A DNA stretch of 64,000 nt from Onishia niordana (GTDB lineage Bacteria > Pseudomonadota > Gammaproteobacteria > Pseudomonadales > Halomonadaceae). Shown piece by piece: positions 9,577-18,175 of this stretch (its first letter is position 1; each line of letters opens with the position of its first letter). Below the pieces are notes generated by a model. The model did no database searches, was not told the origin of the DNA, and saw only the letters and a program-made list of their open reading frames with translations. The stretch is from NCBI RefSeq assembly GCF_004798965.1, contig NZ_SDSD01000009.1, positions 62,001 to 126,000 of the forward strand, read 5' to 3'. Position numbers and translations under genes: made by a program.

Positions 9577-9903
9577 TCAATTCGATTGGTTCAGGTATAG
9601 CCGGCTGATGGCGTCGATGATGACCCTCGCCTGATCACCCTTCAATGAATAATAAATGGTTTGAGACGCGCGCCGGGTCGTGACCATGCCTTCCCGGCGA
9701 AGAATGGCCAGATGCTGTGACAGGGCAGATTGGCTGAGACTCAGGCGTGCGTTGAGCTCGGAAACAGAGAGTTCAACCTCATCTAGCAGGCACAGGATGC
9801 GAAGCCGGTTTTCATTCGCCATTGCCTTAAGCAACGATGTCGCGGTGCTCAGGACTGGGTCTCCGGCTTCGAGCAGTTGAATGGCGGATTGGCGCGAGCT
9901 CAT
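9577..9903 (-). CDS. ArsR-family winged-helix repressor
   Basis: A 108-residue ArsR/SmtB-type DNA-binding protein: KAMANENRLRILCLL (helix 2-3), SVSELNARLSLSQSALSQHL (recognition HTH), RREGMVTTRRASQTIYYSL (wing). No Cys pair (ELCVCDL) is present where ArsR binds arsenite, and I see no clear alpha5 metal site (only Asp and no His), so it may sense something other than a metal; some members of this branch respond to redox or sulfide. It is divergent from prpE across a 486-bp spacer, which it might control. Confidence 0.88.
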   Translation of the reverse strand: MSSRQSAIQLLEAGDPVLSTATSLLKAMANENRLRILCLLDEVELSVSELNARLSLSQSALSQHLAILRREGMVTTRRASQTIYYSLKGDQARVIIDAISRLYLNQSN

Positions 9904-10389
9904 GAAGTGGTCTCCTGACGTTTCGGGCGTGCGCTTGCCTGAAGGTCAGTGTTAAAGGCAAAACACGCCGGATAGGGAAATGCTCGAGCATCACCCTCCT
10001 TGGTTGATTGCCGGCACCACGTTGTTTCTGTCATCACGATGCTCGTCGGACTGATGAGATACTGCCTACAGGGCAATCGGACGGATGCTACTCGCTTCAT
10101 TAAGCGAATCTTTTATATCGGTTTAGTAAAGTTTTATTAACACTGCAAGCATGAATCATTTAAGACCAACGCAGTATCAACGTCTGATAGGTCGCTCGTG
10201 AGGCCTGGCTGATATACGGGAAGCTTGATCGTTGTCAACAATATTGGCGGTTAGGCTGATGATTAGCCCATTGTCGCAGAGAAAAACCTGAGAAAACCTC
10301 TAGAGTGTCAACAATCGTTTGTGCGGAGGCCGCCAAGGGTTGCAACCGCAACGAGGTCCAAGATGCTCATTTCCACTTAAGGTACTGCC
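9904..10389. other. Divergent intergenic region arsR-type gene / prpE
   Basis: No gene. It holds two exact copies of TGTCAACAAT (10233-10242 and 10306-10315) and an AT-rich stretch around 10105-10140. The repeats could be operator half-sites for prpE control; this is inference. Confidence 0.5.
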
Positions 10390-12303
10390 ATGAGCCGCTA
10401 TCACGACACCTATCGCCATGCCAAAGATCAGCCTGAATCCTTTTGGGCCGAACAGTCCGATCGCATTCCTTGGTTCACGCCTCCGGCGACCATCCTCGAC
10501 TACGACGAGCAGGGGCATGCGCGTTGGTTTGTCGATGGAGAGATGAATACCTGTCATGCCGCGTTGGATCATCATGTCGATCAGGGCCGTGGACAACAGG
10601 CTGCCGTGCTTTGGGACTCCCCCGTCACGGGGCAGCGTCGACGCCTGAGCTATCGAGAACTGCGTGATGAGGTAGCGGTGTTTGCCGGTGCGCTGGTGAC
10701 GATGGGGGTTAGCAAGGGTGACCGCGTGGTGATCTATATGCCTATGGTGCCTGAAGCGTTGGTGGCGATGTATGCATGTGCACGACTCGGTGCCGTTCAC
10801 TCAGTCGTGTTTGGTGGCTTTGCCCCGCACGAACTTGCTATGCGCATCGACGATGCCGAGCCCAAGGTAGTGATTGCCGCCTCTTGCGGGGTCGAGGTCG
10901 ATCGCATCATTCCCTATAAACCAATGCTCGATGAAGCACTGATGCAGAGTCATCACCAGCCTGAAGGCTGCGTGATTCTTCAACGTGATCAGGCTCGTGG
11001 TGAGATGGGGGAGCGGGATCATGACTGGGCAGAACTCGTTAGCAAGGCTGAACCGGCCGCTTGTGTCCCCGTCAAGGCCACCGATCCCCTGTATATACTC
11101 TATACGTCTGGCACTACCGGCAAACCGAAAGGTGTAGTGAGAGACAATGGCGGCCATGCCGTAGCGTTGCACTATTCCATGGATGTCATCTATGACATGG
11201 CACCCGGTGAGGTATTCTTCTCGGCATCGGATGTCGGCTGGGTCGTGGGTCATTCCTACATCGTCTATGCCCCGCTACTACGTGGCTGCACCACGCTGGT
11301 CTATGAGGGCAAGCCTGTACGCACACCGGATGCCGGTGCTTTTTGGCGCTTGATCGCCGAGTACGGTGTCAAGACCTTTTTCACAGCACCTACGGCCTTC
11401 AGAGCGATCAAGAAGGAGGATCCGGATGGCAAGTGGCTCGAGAAGTACGATATTTCCTGCCTTAAAACGCTGTTTCTTGCCGGTGAACGTCTCGACCCAC
11501 CGACCTATCATTGGCTGAACGATCTGCTGAATGTGCCTGTGATTGATCATTGGTGGCAGACCGAGACCGGCTGGGCGATTGCCGCTAATCTTCAGGGATT
11601 GGAGCCTATGCCCAGCAAGGCCGGCTCGGCGACTTTCCCGGTGCCCGGTTTCAATGTCCAGGTTCTGGGACGGGACGGTGAGCCGGTTCCTGCAGGTGTA
11701 GAGGGCAGTGTGGTGATTCGCGAACCCATGCCACCTGGTTGTTTGGTCGGGATATGGGGGGACCCGGTTCGTTTCCAACAGGCCTATATGTCAGCGTTTC
11801 CGGGCTGTTACCTGACCGGCGACGGTGGCCACTTCGATGAAGAGGGATATCTTTTCATCATGGGGCGCACCGATGATGTCATCAACGTGGCGGGGCACCG
11901 GCTTTCCACCGGCGAAATGGAAGAGGTGCTCGGTGGGCACCCGGCGGTAGCCGAGTGCGCGGTAATTGGCATACACGATGCTCTGAAAGGACAGGTGCCA
12001 GTCGGCCTGGTGATTCCCAAGGATGGCTTTGATGGTGACGAGCCTAAGCTGGAAAGTGAGCTGGTCACCCTGGTTCGCGAGCGGATTGGCGCCATCGCCA
12101 GCCTCAAGCAGGTCCTGGTGGTTAACCGCCTGCCCAAGACGCGCTCGGGGAAAATTCTGCGCAAGCTGTTGCGCACGATTGCCGACGGGAAAGAGTTCGC
12201 GATTCCCTCAACCATCGATGACCCGACCAGCTTGCAGGAAGTCCACGACTTGATGTGCGATCGGGACCTTGGCTTGGCAAATGAAGCTCAGCCGTTGGAC
12301 TGA
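10390..12303 (+). CDS. prpE: Propionyl-CoA synthetase (acetyl/propionyl-CoA ligase)
   Basis: Activates propionate (and likely acetate) to the acyl-CoA via an acyl-adenylate; cytoplasmic. The 637-residue protein is an ANL-superfamily ligase. The P-loop-like LYTSGTTGKPKGV (A3), the DHWWQTETGW motif (A5), YLTGDGGHFDEEGY (A7/A8), GRTDDVINVAGHRLS, and the A10 lysine Lys588 in PKTRSGKILRK, the acetylation-regulated residue in this family, are all visible. The N-terminus YHDTYRHAKDQPESFWAEQ is PrpE/Acs type; the lack of an Acs-length N-terminus and overall pattern favour PrpE. It stands alone with a strong terminator, outside a prpBCD operon. Confidence 0.88.
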   Translation: MSRYHDTYRHAKDQPESFWAEQSDRIPWFTPPATILDYDEQGHARWFVDGEMNTCHAALDHHVDQGRGQQAAVLWDSPVTGQRRRLSYRELRDEVAVFAGALVTMGVSKGDRVVIYMPMVPEALVAMYACARLGAVHSVVFGGFAPHELAMRIDDAEPKVVIAASCGVEVDRIIPYKPMLDEALMQSHHQPEGCVILQRDQARGEMGERDHDWAELVSKAEPAACVPVKATDPLYILYTSGTTGKPKGVVRDNGGHAVALHYSMDVIYDMAPGEVFFSASDVGWVVGHSYIVYAPLLRGCTTLVYEGKPVRTPDAGAFWRLIAEYGVKTFFTAPTAFRAIKKEDPDGKWLEKYDISCLKTLFLAGERLDPPTYHWLNDLLNVPVIDHWWQTETGWAIAANLQGLEPMPSKAGSATFPVPGFNVQVLGRDGEPVPAGVEGSVVIREPMPPGCLVGIWGDPVRFQQAYMSAFPGCYLTGDGGHFDEEGYLFIMGRTDDVINVAGHRLSTGEMEEVLGGHPAVAECAVIGIHDALKGQVPVGLVIPKDGFDGDEPKLESELVTLVRERIGAIASLKQVLVVNRLPKTRSGKILRKLLRTIADGKEFAIPSTIDDPTSLQEVHDLMCDRDLGLANEAQPLD

Positions 12304-12376
12304 CGATCCCGGCTTGCATGGCGACATCATGCCAGCACTCGCTATTTACAAGGCTTGCCACGAAAGCCACAAAAAG

Positions 12377-12412
12377 AGGAGGCCACCTTCATGAGAAGGT
12401 GGCCTCTTTTTA
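12377..12412 (+). terminator. Intrinsic terminator after prpE
   Basis: AGGCCACCTT and AAGGTGGCCT form a GC-rich stem around a short loop, flanked by AAAAAGAGG before and CTCTTTTTAT after. It is a textbook bidirectional terminator between convergent prpE and the NhaC gene. Confidence 0.92.
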
Positions 12413-12506
12413 TATTCTCTCGCGCAAGGGTGTGCCTTGTCGTTGGGTGGGTCGTCTAGCCGTCACGTGCGTACTTGGCTGACACTTGGCGAGATCAGCC
12501 TGGCGC

Positions 12507-14099
12507 CTAGGCTCCCGGCTGGCTAGGTGGGCGGCGATATTGCCAGGCGACGGCGAGCGCCAGAACTGCCAGTGTCACCATCAAGCCGAGAGGCCCCGAG
12601 CCAGTGAGCCCCAGCGTCAGATAGCCGGCAAGGGTCGAGAGGGCCCCCAGACCGGCATAGGGCAGTTGGGTGAGCACATGATCGATGTGATGGCAGGCAG
12701 CACCGGTGGAGGAAAGAATGGTCGTATCGGAGATGGGCGAGCAATGATCACCGAAGACGGCACCGGCCAGCACCGCCCCCATCATGGGCAGCAGCATGGC
12801 GATGTCCGTTGCGGCAGCCATGTCGCCCGCGATGGGCAGCATGATGCCGAAGGTCCCCCAGCTGGTGCCGGTGGCGAACGCCATGATGCCGGCCAAAACG
12901 AACAGCAGCATCGGCAGCCATTGGGCCGCCAGCACGCCCTCGACCAGGCTGGCCAGATAGGCGCCGGTGCCCAGGTCCGAGATGATGCCGGTCAAGAGCC
13001 AGGCAAGCACCAGGATATACACCGCCGGCAGCATGCTATGAATACCGCTCAGCAGCGCGAGTCCGGCGCGACGACGCACCGTCGAGCGAGGCCATAGCAG
13101 CGCAAGCGTAGCGATCAATGCCACTGCGCCGCCGATCAGCAGTGACGTGGCGACATCGGTTTGTTCGAAGGCGCCGAGCAGGCTAAAGGCTTGGCCATCG
13201 GCGCTCAGGGCTGACGCGCCGGTATACAGGATCATCGCTACGGTGGCGGCCACCAAGGTAAGAATCGGCAGTAGCAGGTCGCGGGTTCGACCGCCCTCGG
13301 CTTCTTCGATAGTCAGATTGCCCGGTGGTTCGCCCCGGGAGCCATCGAAGACGTCTCCCTTCCGGGCCATGTCCGCATGACGGCGCATGGCACCGAGGTT
13401 CAGGTCCAGCCAGGCGCTGGCGATAACCAGGACCAAGGCACTGATGGCATAGAAATTTAACGCCGACATCTCAAGGAAGGCCTGCAGGGCGGTGATGTCG
13501 GTCACTGCATGGGCGGCGAGCACGCCGCCGACCAAGCTGATGATATAGGCGCCCCAGCTGGAGATTGGGGTGATCACACAGATGGGGGCCGCGGTGGAAT
13601 CGATCAGGTAAGCCAGTTTGGCTCGGGATATGCCTTGGCGATCCGTCAGTGGGCGGCTGATATTGCCAACGGCCAGGCTGTTGAAGTAGTCATCGATGAA
13701 GATGATGGCGCCAAGCAGCACCGTGGTTAGCTGAGCGCCACGGCGCGTGCGGACACGCTCGCGAGCCCATTCACCAAAGGCTCTGGTGCCACCGGATAGC
13801 GTGACCAGTGCGACCATGGCCCCCAGCAGCAGCAGAAAGGTCAGAATCGACAAGTTCCAGCTATTCGCCTCTCCCAAGCCGACATCGCTGCTCTCGGGCA
13901 GTGTCCAGAAGACGCCAATCAAGCGGCGGGCAAGGTCGGCAGCGGTGGTCAACGGCTGGCCGCCATTCAGCAACAGAGCGCCGACTACGCTGCCTACAGC
14001 CAGCGCTGGCAGCACGCGACGGGTGAGGACCGCAAGACCGATGGCCACCAGTGGCGCAAGCAGTGACAGATATGAGGTGGCGTGCGAGGTCAGTTCCAT
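12507..14099 (-). CDS. NhaC-family Na+/H+ antiporter
   Basis: A 530-residue polytopic inner-membrane protein of the NhaC family with at least 11 hydrophobic segments. Diagnostic stretches are GAIIFIDDYFNSLAVGN, DSTAAPICVITPISSWGAY, FATGTSWGTFGIMLPI and GAVFGDHCSPISDTTILSS, which hold the conserved Asp/Ser/Thr residues of the ion site. It probably exchanges Na+ for H+; related paralogues exchange malate/lactate. I chose the ATG at 14099 (MELTSHATS), where the first membrane helix follows at once; the 81 codons upstream look non-coding. Na+ extrusion fits a halophilic host. Divergent from the AGCS symporter. Confidence 0.88.
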   Translation of the reverse strand: MELTSHATSYLSLLAPLVAIGLAVLTRRVLPALAVGSVVGALLLNGGQPLTTAADLARRLIGVFWTLPESSDVGLGEANSWNLSILTFLLLLGAMVALVTLSGGTRAFGEWARERVRTRRGAQLTTVLLGAIIFIDDYFNSLAVGNISRPLTDRQGISRAKLAYLIDSTAAPICVITPISSWGAYIISLVGGVLAAHAVTDITALQAFLEMSALNFYAISALVLVIASAWLDLNLGAMRRHADMARKGDVFDGSRGEPPGNLTIEEAEGGRTRDLLLPILTLVAATVAMILYTGASALSADGQAFSLLGAFEQTDVATSLLIGGAVALIATLALLWPRSTVRRRAGLALLSGIHSMLPAVYILVLAWLLTGIISDLGTGAYLASLVEGVLAAQWLPMLLFVLAGIMAFATGTSWGTFGIMLPIAGDMAAATDIAMLLPMMGAVLAGAVFGDHCSPISDTTILSSTGAACHHIDHVLTQLPYAGLGALSTLAGYLTLGLTGSGPLGLMVTLAVLALAVAWQYRRPPSQPGA

Positions 14100-14362
14100 G
14101 TTGATTGGTATCGTGTCGGGCGCAGTGCGCGATGGTGATAGAGAGCTATTGCTAGCAGGGCATTGGCGGCGCGGATTATGCCCCACTGCCAAGGTCGGAG
14201 AAAGGCGCGAAAGCTTCAAGGCAGGAAAATACCGGGCAATCATGTAAAAGCCTGGCAAAAAGACGATGGAAGAGCCCCTTTCCATGGGGATACTTGCGCA
14301 AAAGCATATTGTATGAAGAATGTCGGGCGACAATGACTTCACAAAGGGTGCCCAGCATTACC

Positions 14363-15859
14363 ATGGATACTTCATTTTCTGACCTTTTCACCAGTTTGGT
14401 CAGCGCCGGTAACGGTCTGATCTGGGGCAGCGTGCTGATATACCTGCTCATCGGGGCAGGGCTCTTATTTACTGTCATGACCCGTGGCGTGCAATTCCGG
14501 TATTTCGGCCACATGTTCAAGCTGCTCAGGCGTTCGCGTGAAGCTGGGGAGGGCATTTCCTCCTTCCAGGCGCTGTCGACCAGTCTTGCCGCACGCGTGG
14601 GCACCGGCAACTTGGCGGGGGTGGCCGTGGCTATCTACTTTGGTGGTCCCGGTGCCGTGTTCTGGATGTGGATGACGGCCGTTGTCGGCATGTCTACAAG
14701 CTTTGTCGAGTCGACCCTGGCTCAGGCCTACAAGGTCAACCACGGGGACCAAACCTTCCGCGGTGGCCCGGCCTATTATATCGAGCGAGGGCTCGGTTCC
14801 CGCTGGTTGGCCACGGCCTTCTCGGTGTGTCTGATTATCGCCTTCGGCCTTGCCTTCAATAGCGTCCAGGCCAACTCCATTGCGCTGGCCATGGAGCAAG
14901 CCTTTGAAGTGCCGCCCTGGATGGTGGGGGTTGCCTTGGTAGCGGTGGTGACACCGATCATCTTCGGTGGCCTGAAATCGATCGCCAAGGTGGCCGAGTT
15001 GATTGTGCCGCTGATGGCAGTGCTCTATCTGGCGTTGGCGCTGGTCGTTGTGGCAATGAACGCGTCCGAACTGCCGGGTGCGATCATGACCATCCTGCGC
15101 AGCGCCTTCGGTATCGAGCAGGCCGCTGGCGGCGCCGTGGGTTATGCCGTGGCGCAGGCGATGATGCAAGGCATCAAGCGTGGCCTCTTCTCCAACGAAG
15201 CCGGTATGGGCTCGGCGCCGAACGCGGCGGCTACCGCCAGCACCAAACCGAATCACCCGGCGGCTCAAGGCTTTATCCAGATGCTGGGGGTCTTTCTCGA
15301 TACGCTGGTGATCTGCACCGCCACGGCGGCCATCATCATCATTTCTGGCCCGATGATGGCCAGTGGCGATTCGCCCAATGGCATTCAGCTGACCCAGGCG
15401 GCGCTATCGTCTCATGTCGGTGACTGGGGCGGCATGTTCATTGCCATTGCCATCTTGTTGTTTGCCTTCACCTCGGTGATTGCCAACTACTCCTATGGAG
15501 AGAGCAACATTGAGTACCTGGCCGGACCACGCCGTGCCCGTACCGTGGTGTTCATGTACCGCCTGGCGGTGTTGGCGATGGTGATGATCGGCTCGGTGAG
15601 CAGTCTCAAGGCCATATGGGGATTCGCCGATCTGTCGATGGGCATGATGGCGTTGATCAACCTGGTGGCCATTCTGCTGCTATCGCCGCTCGCCGTGGCG
15701 CTGTTTAAGGATTACGATCGTCAATTGCGCGCTGGCGTAGAGCCTGTCTTCGATCCGCGCCGCTTTCCCAAGCTTGCGGGCAAGGTCGATCCTAATGCCT
15801 GGCCAGAGCGTGATGCATCGCTTGCCGCCGATACACCCGAGTCGGGCAAGGCGAACTAA
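14363..15859 (+). CDS. AGCS-family amino acid:cation symporter
   Basis: A 498-residue sodium:alanine/glycine symporter of the inner membrane. Family landmarks: FKLLRRSREAGEGISSFQAL near the N-terminus, LAARVGTGNLAGVAVAIYFG, GPGAVFWMWMTA, FRGGPAYYIERGLG, and GIKRGLFSNEAGMGSAPNA, the substrate/Na+ region, with YSYGESNIEYL late in the protein. The start at 14363 (MDTSFSDL) has GGGTG about 11 nt upstream; an ATG at 14333 is possible. It ends before a strong terminator at 15907. Confidence 0.92.
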   Translation: MDTSFSDLFTSLVSAGNGLIWGSVLIYLLIGAGLLFTVMTRGVQFRYFGHMFKLLRRSREAGEGISSFQALSTSLAARVGTGNLAGVAVAIYFGGPGAVFWMWMTAVVGMSTSFVESTLAQAYKVNHGDQTFRGGPAYYIERGLGSRWLATAFSVCLIIAFGLAFNSVQANSIALAMEQAFEVPPWMVGVALVAVVTPIIFGGLKSIAKVAELIVPLMAVLYLALALVVVAMNASELPGAIMTILRSAFGIEQAAGGAVGYAVAQAMMQGIKRGLFSNEAGMGSAPNAAATASTKPNHPAAQGFIQMLGVFLDTLVICTATAAIIIISGPMMASGDSPNGIQLTQAALSSHVGDWGGMFIAIAILLFAFTSVIANYSYGESNIEYLAGPRRARTVVFMYRLAVLAMVMIGSVSSLKAIWGFADLSMGMMALINLVAILLLSPLAVALFKDYDRQLRAGVEPVFDPRRFPKLAGKVDPNAWPERDASLAADTPESGKAN

Positions 15860-15906
15860 GCGCGTTTCACCCTCCCCAAGGGAGCAGGTATACTGACGTA
15901 TACGAG

Positions 15907-15942
15907 GAGCGCCACGGCCAAAGCCGTGGCGCTCTGTGTTTC
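15907..15942 (+). terminator. Intrinsic terminator after the AGCS symporter
   Basis: GAGCGCCACGGC (15907-15918) pairs perfectly with GCCGTGGCGCTC (15923-15934) around a CAAA loop, then TGTGTTT. The 12-bp GC-rich stem separates the symporter gene from the YhhQ-type gene. Confidence 0.85.
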
Positions 15943-15982
15943 GAGGGTTCCCTCACCCCTCCGCTTACCAAAAAGGCGACTC

Positions 15983-16663
15983 ATGTTTACGTTAACACCC
16001 GCCCAGACACGTCGCTGTCTGAGCATTCTGATGGCTTTTCACATTGCCGTGATCGCCGCCAGTAACTATCTCGTTCAGCTCCCCTTTACGTTGTTTGGCT
16101 TCCATACCACCTGGGGAGCGTTCAGTTTCCCGTTCATTTTTCTTGCTACCGATCTGACGGTTCGGCTATTCGGCAAGGGGCCCGCGCGGATGATCATCGC
16201 CCGCGTGATGTTGCCCGCACTTCTGGTGTCCTATGTCGTCTCGGTGATCTTTCCGCAGGGCAGTTTCGCTGGATTCGGCGCATTGACTGAATGGAATCTG
16301 TTCGTTGGACGTATCGCCCTGGCAAGTTTCATGGCCTATGTGCTGGGCCAGCTAATGGATATTCAGATCTTCGATCGCCTGCGTCGACTGCGTGCCTGGT
16401 GGGTAGCACCAGCCGTATCGACACTGTTCGGCAATCTGGCGGATACCTTTGCCTTTTTCTCGATCGCCTTTCACAACAGTCCTGATGCCTTCATGGCCGC
16501 CAACTGGCCGGAGATTGCCTGGGTCGATTACGCCATCAAGCTCGGTATCAGTCTGCTGTTCTTCTTGCCGCTTTATGGCCTGTTGCTGGCCTGGCTGAGC
16601 CGGCGACTAATGGCATGGACAGGACAAAGCGATCGTGATCCAGCGCTGGCCGAAGGCTACTGA
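15983..16663 (+). CDS. yhhQ: Queuosine precursor transporter, YhhQ/VUT family
   Basis: A 226-residue integral membrane protein with about six helices. The pattern HIAVIAASNYLVQLPF, TTWGAFSFPFIFLATDLTVR and GNLADTFAFFSIAF is typical of the VUT_1 (YhhQ) family, whose Escherichia coli member imports preQ0/preQ1 for queuosine synthesis. The ATG at 15983 follows AGGCGA and starts MFTLTPAQTRR; a longer frame from 15926 would lie in the preceding terminator. Likely monocistronic. Confidence 0.85.
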   Translation: MFTLTPAQTRRCLSILMAFHIAVIAASNYLVQLPFTLFGFHTTWGAFSFPFIFLATDLTVRLFGKGPARMIIARVMLPALLVSYVVSVIFPQGSFAGFGALTEWNLFVGRIALASFMAYVLGQLMDIQIFDRLRRLRAWWVAPAVSTLFGNLADTFAFFSIAFHNSPDAFMAANWPEIAWVDYAIKLGISLLFFLPLYGLLLAWLSRRLMAWTGQSDRDPALAEGY

Positions 16664-16716
16664 GACGTTAGCCCATTCTCATCTATGTTCACCGGCACTC
16701 ATTTTCAGGAGATCTC

Positions 16717-17508
16717 ATGACAGCTGAACTGCATACCCTCGATAGTGGTGGTGAAGGCACGCCATTGGTGGTCATCCATGGCCTGCTGGGCAGTGCCGAC
16801 AACTGGCGCTCACTCGCCAAGCAGTGGGAGCGTCGGCATCGAGTCGTGGTGCTGGATCTGCGCAATCATGGGCGCTCTCCGCACCTGGAAGGGATGGCCT
16901 ATCAGGCTATGGCAGAGGACGTGTTAGCCGCGCTGGACCGGCTTGAAATCGCGCAATGTCATCTGCTGGGTCACTCGATGGGTGGCAAGGTGGCGATGAC
17001 GGTGGCGCGGCTGGCGCCAGAGCGTGTGGCCTCTCTGATCATCGCCGACATAGCTCCGGTGACTTACGATCACGGTCACGATGAGATATTCAAGGCATTG
17101 CGCCATGTGGAGGCCAACGCCCCCGCTAACCGCCGTGAGGTTGATGCCCTGATGGCCGAGCATGTCGATGAGAAGCCCATTCGCATGTTCCTGGCAACTA
17201 ACCTGGAACGTGACGAGGCAGGTGGTATGCGCTGGCGCATCGGACTCGATCATATCGAAGCAGGCTATGAAGATATCCGCGGCGAGCCCGCAGGGGAGGG
17301 CGCCTACGAGGGGCCAAGCCTGTTGCTCCGCGGCGGTCGCTCGCATTATGTGAGCGATGACATGTTGCCGACCGTGAAAGACATCCTGCCCTCTGCACAG
17401 ATCGCGACGCTGGATGCCGGCCATTGGCTGCATGCCGAGCAGCCTAGCGCTTTCCAGCGAACGGTGACGGACTTCATCGAGTCACTGGATCAGCCTTTTC
17501 CGTCCTGA
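16717..17508 (+). CDS. ybfF: Alpha/beta-hydrolase, YbfF-type esterase
   Basis: A 263-residue cytoplasmic alpha/beta hydrolase. It has the oxyanion strand VVIHGLLGSADNW, the DLRNHGRSP loop, nucleophile Ser87 in LLGHSMGGKVAM and the catalytic His in LDAGHWLHAEQP, with a probable acid in the strand before it. These are the YbfF/ABHD11 hallmarks; YbfF is an esterase active on short acyl and acyl-CoA thioesters. A CAGGAG site lies 7 nt before the ATG. It is convergent with a decayed gene on the other strand. Confidence 0.85.
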   Translation: MTAELHTLDSGGEGTPLVVIHGLLGSADNWRSLAKQWERRHRVVVLDLRNHGRSPHLEGMAYQAMAEDVLAALDRLEIAQCHLLGHSMGGKVAMTVARLAPERVASLIIADIAPVTYDHGHDEIFKALRHVEANAPANRREVDALMAEHVDEKPIRMFLATNLERDEAGGMRWRIGLDHIEAGYEDIRGEPAGEGAYEGPSLLLRGGRSHYVSDDMLPTVKDILPSAQIATLDAGHWLHAEQPSAFQRTVTDFIESLDQPFPS

Positions 17509-18173
17509 CAAGCACCGTCGGTGTCGATGGGGTGAATCGTAAGCGACGCTGTTTTGAACTGCCCTTGGCTAGGACGCTGGTCGTGACCTGTGTGCTGGTC
17601 AAGGGCGCGGCGGAGTATCTTGTATGTGTCGATGTCGAAACTGACAGGCCGCTCATCGAGCGTTGCCAGTGAGGTAGCATCCAGTGCCTTGACGCTGCCG
17701 AGATAACACCAGTGGTCGACCAGGTGCCAGGCTAAAGCGCCCTCGGCATCGCTGTCGGTTGCGCCCTCGCCAATGGCGATGCGACCAGGCCAGGGCCATT
17801 GCTGCACGCGCAGTCTTTCCAATGCCTCGCGAGCGCGAGCATCGCGACTGTCTTTCGACTCCTTCCCATGACAGGCGCCATGACAGCGACCCAGCTGACT
17901 CGAGAAGCAGCTGCCCGCGTCCCTTTTCCAATCCCAGTAGGCGTGGGCATAGGCCATGATGCTCCGCAATCTGTTTGAGTGCTTGTCGCGCCTCTTTGGC
18001 GGCGCGGAAGAGCCCGTATAGGGGTATGCCCGTGTGAAGCGTGATCGCTTCGGCCGCGACTAGCTTGGGCGCCTCCTGCTTCGACATGTTGTTGCCAGTG
18101 TTGCCATAAAGCCAGCAATGCTCGGGCATCACCATCGTCTCGATGACGATAGTGGCTGATGAGCTCGTGCCGC
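17490..18173 (-). pseudogene. Decayed exonuclease / UvrC-like (Cho-type) gene
   Basis: Three reading frames in succession carry pieces of one protein. From about 18173 the frame gives HRDDGDARALLALWQHW, the C-terminus of a DEDD exonuclease domain. It then shifts to LYGLFRAAKEARQALKQIA and LCPRLLGLEKGRG, and shifts again near 17930 to CFSSQLGRCHGACHGKES, WPWPGRIAIGEG and HLVDHWCYLG. This order matches the DnaQ-exonuclease/GIY-YIG/UvrC-C-terminal fusion family (UvrC/Cho signature LGLEKG...PCFxxQxGRCxGAC). The exonuclease N-terminus and the whole GIY-YIG nuclease domain are missing, so this is a truncated, internally deleted, twice frameshifted relic. Confidence 0.8.
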
Positions 18174-18175
18174 TT

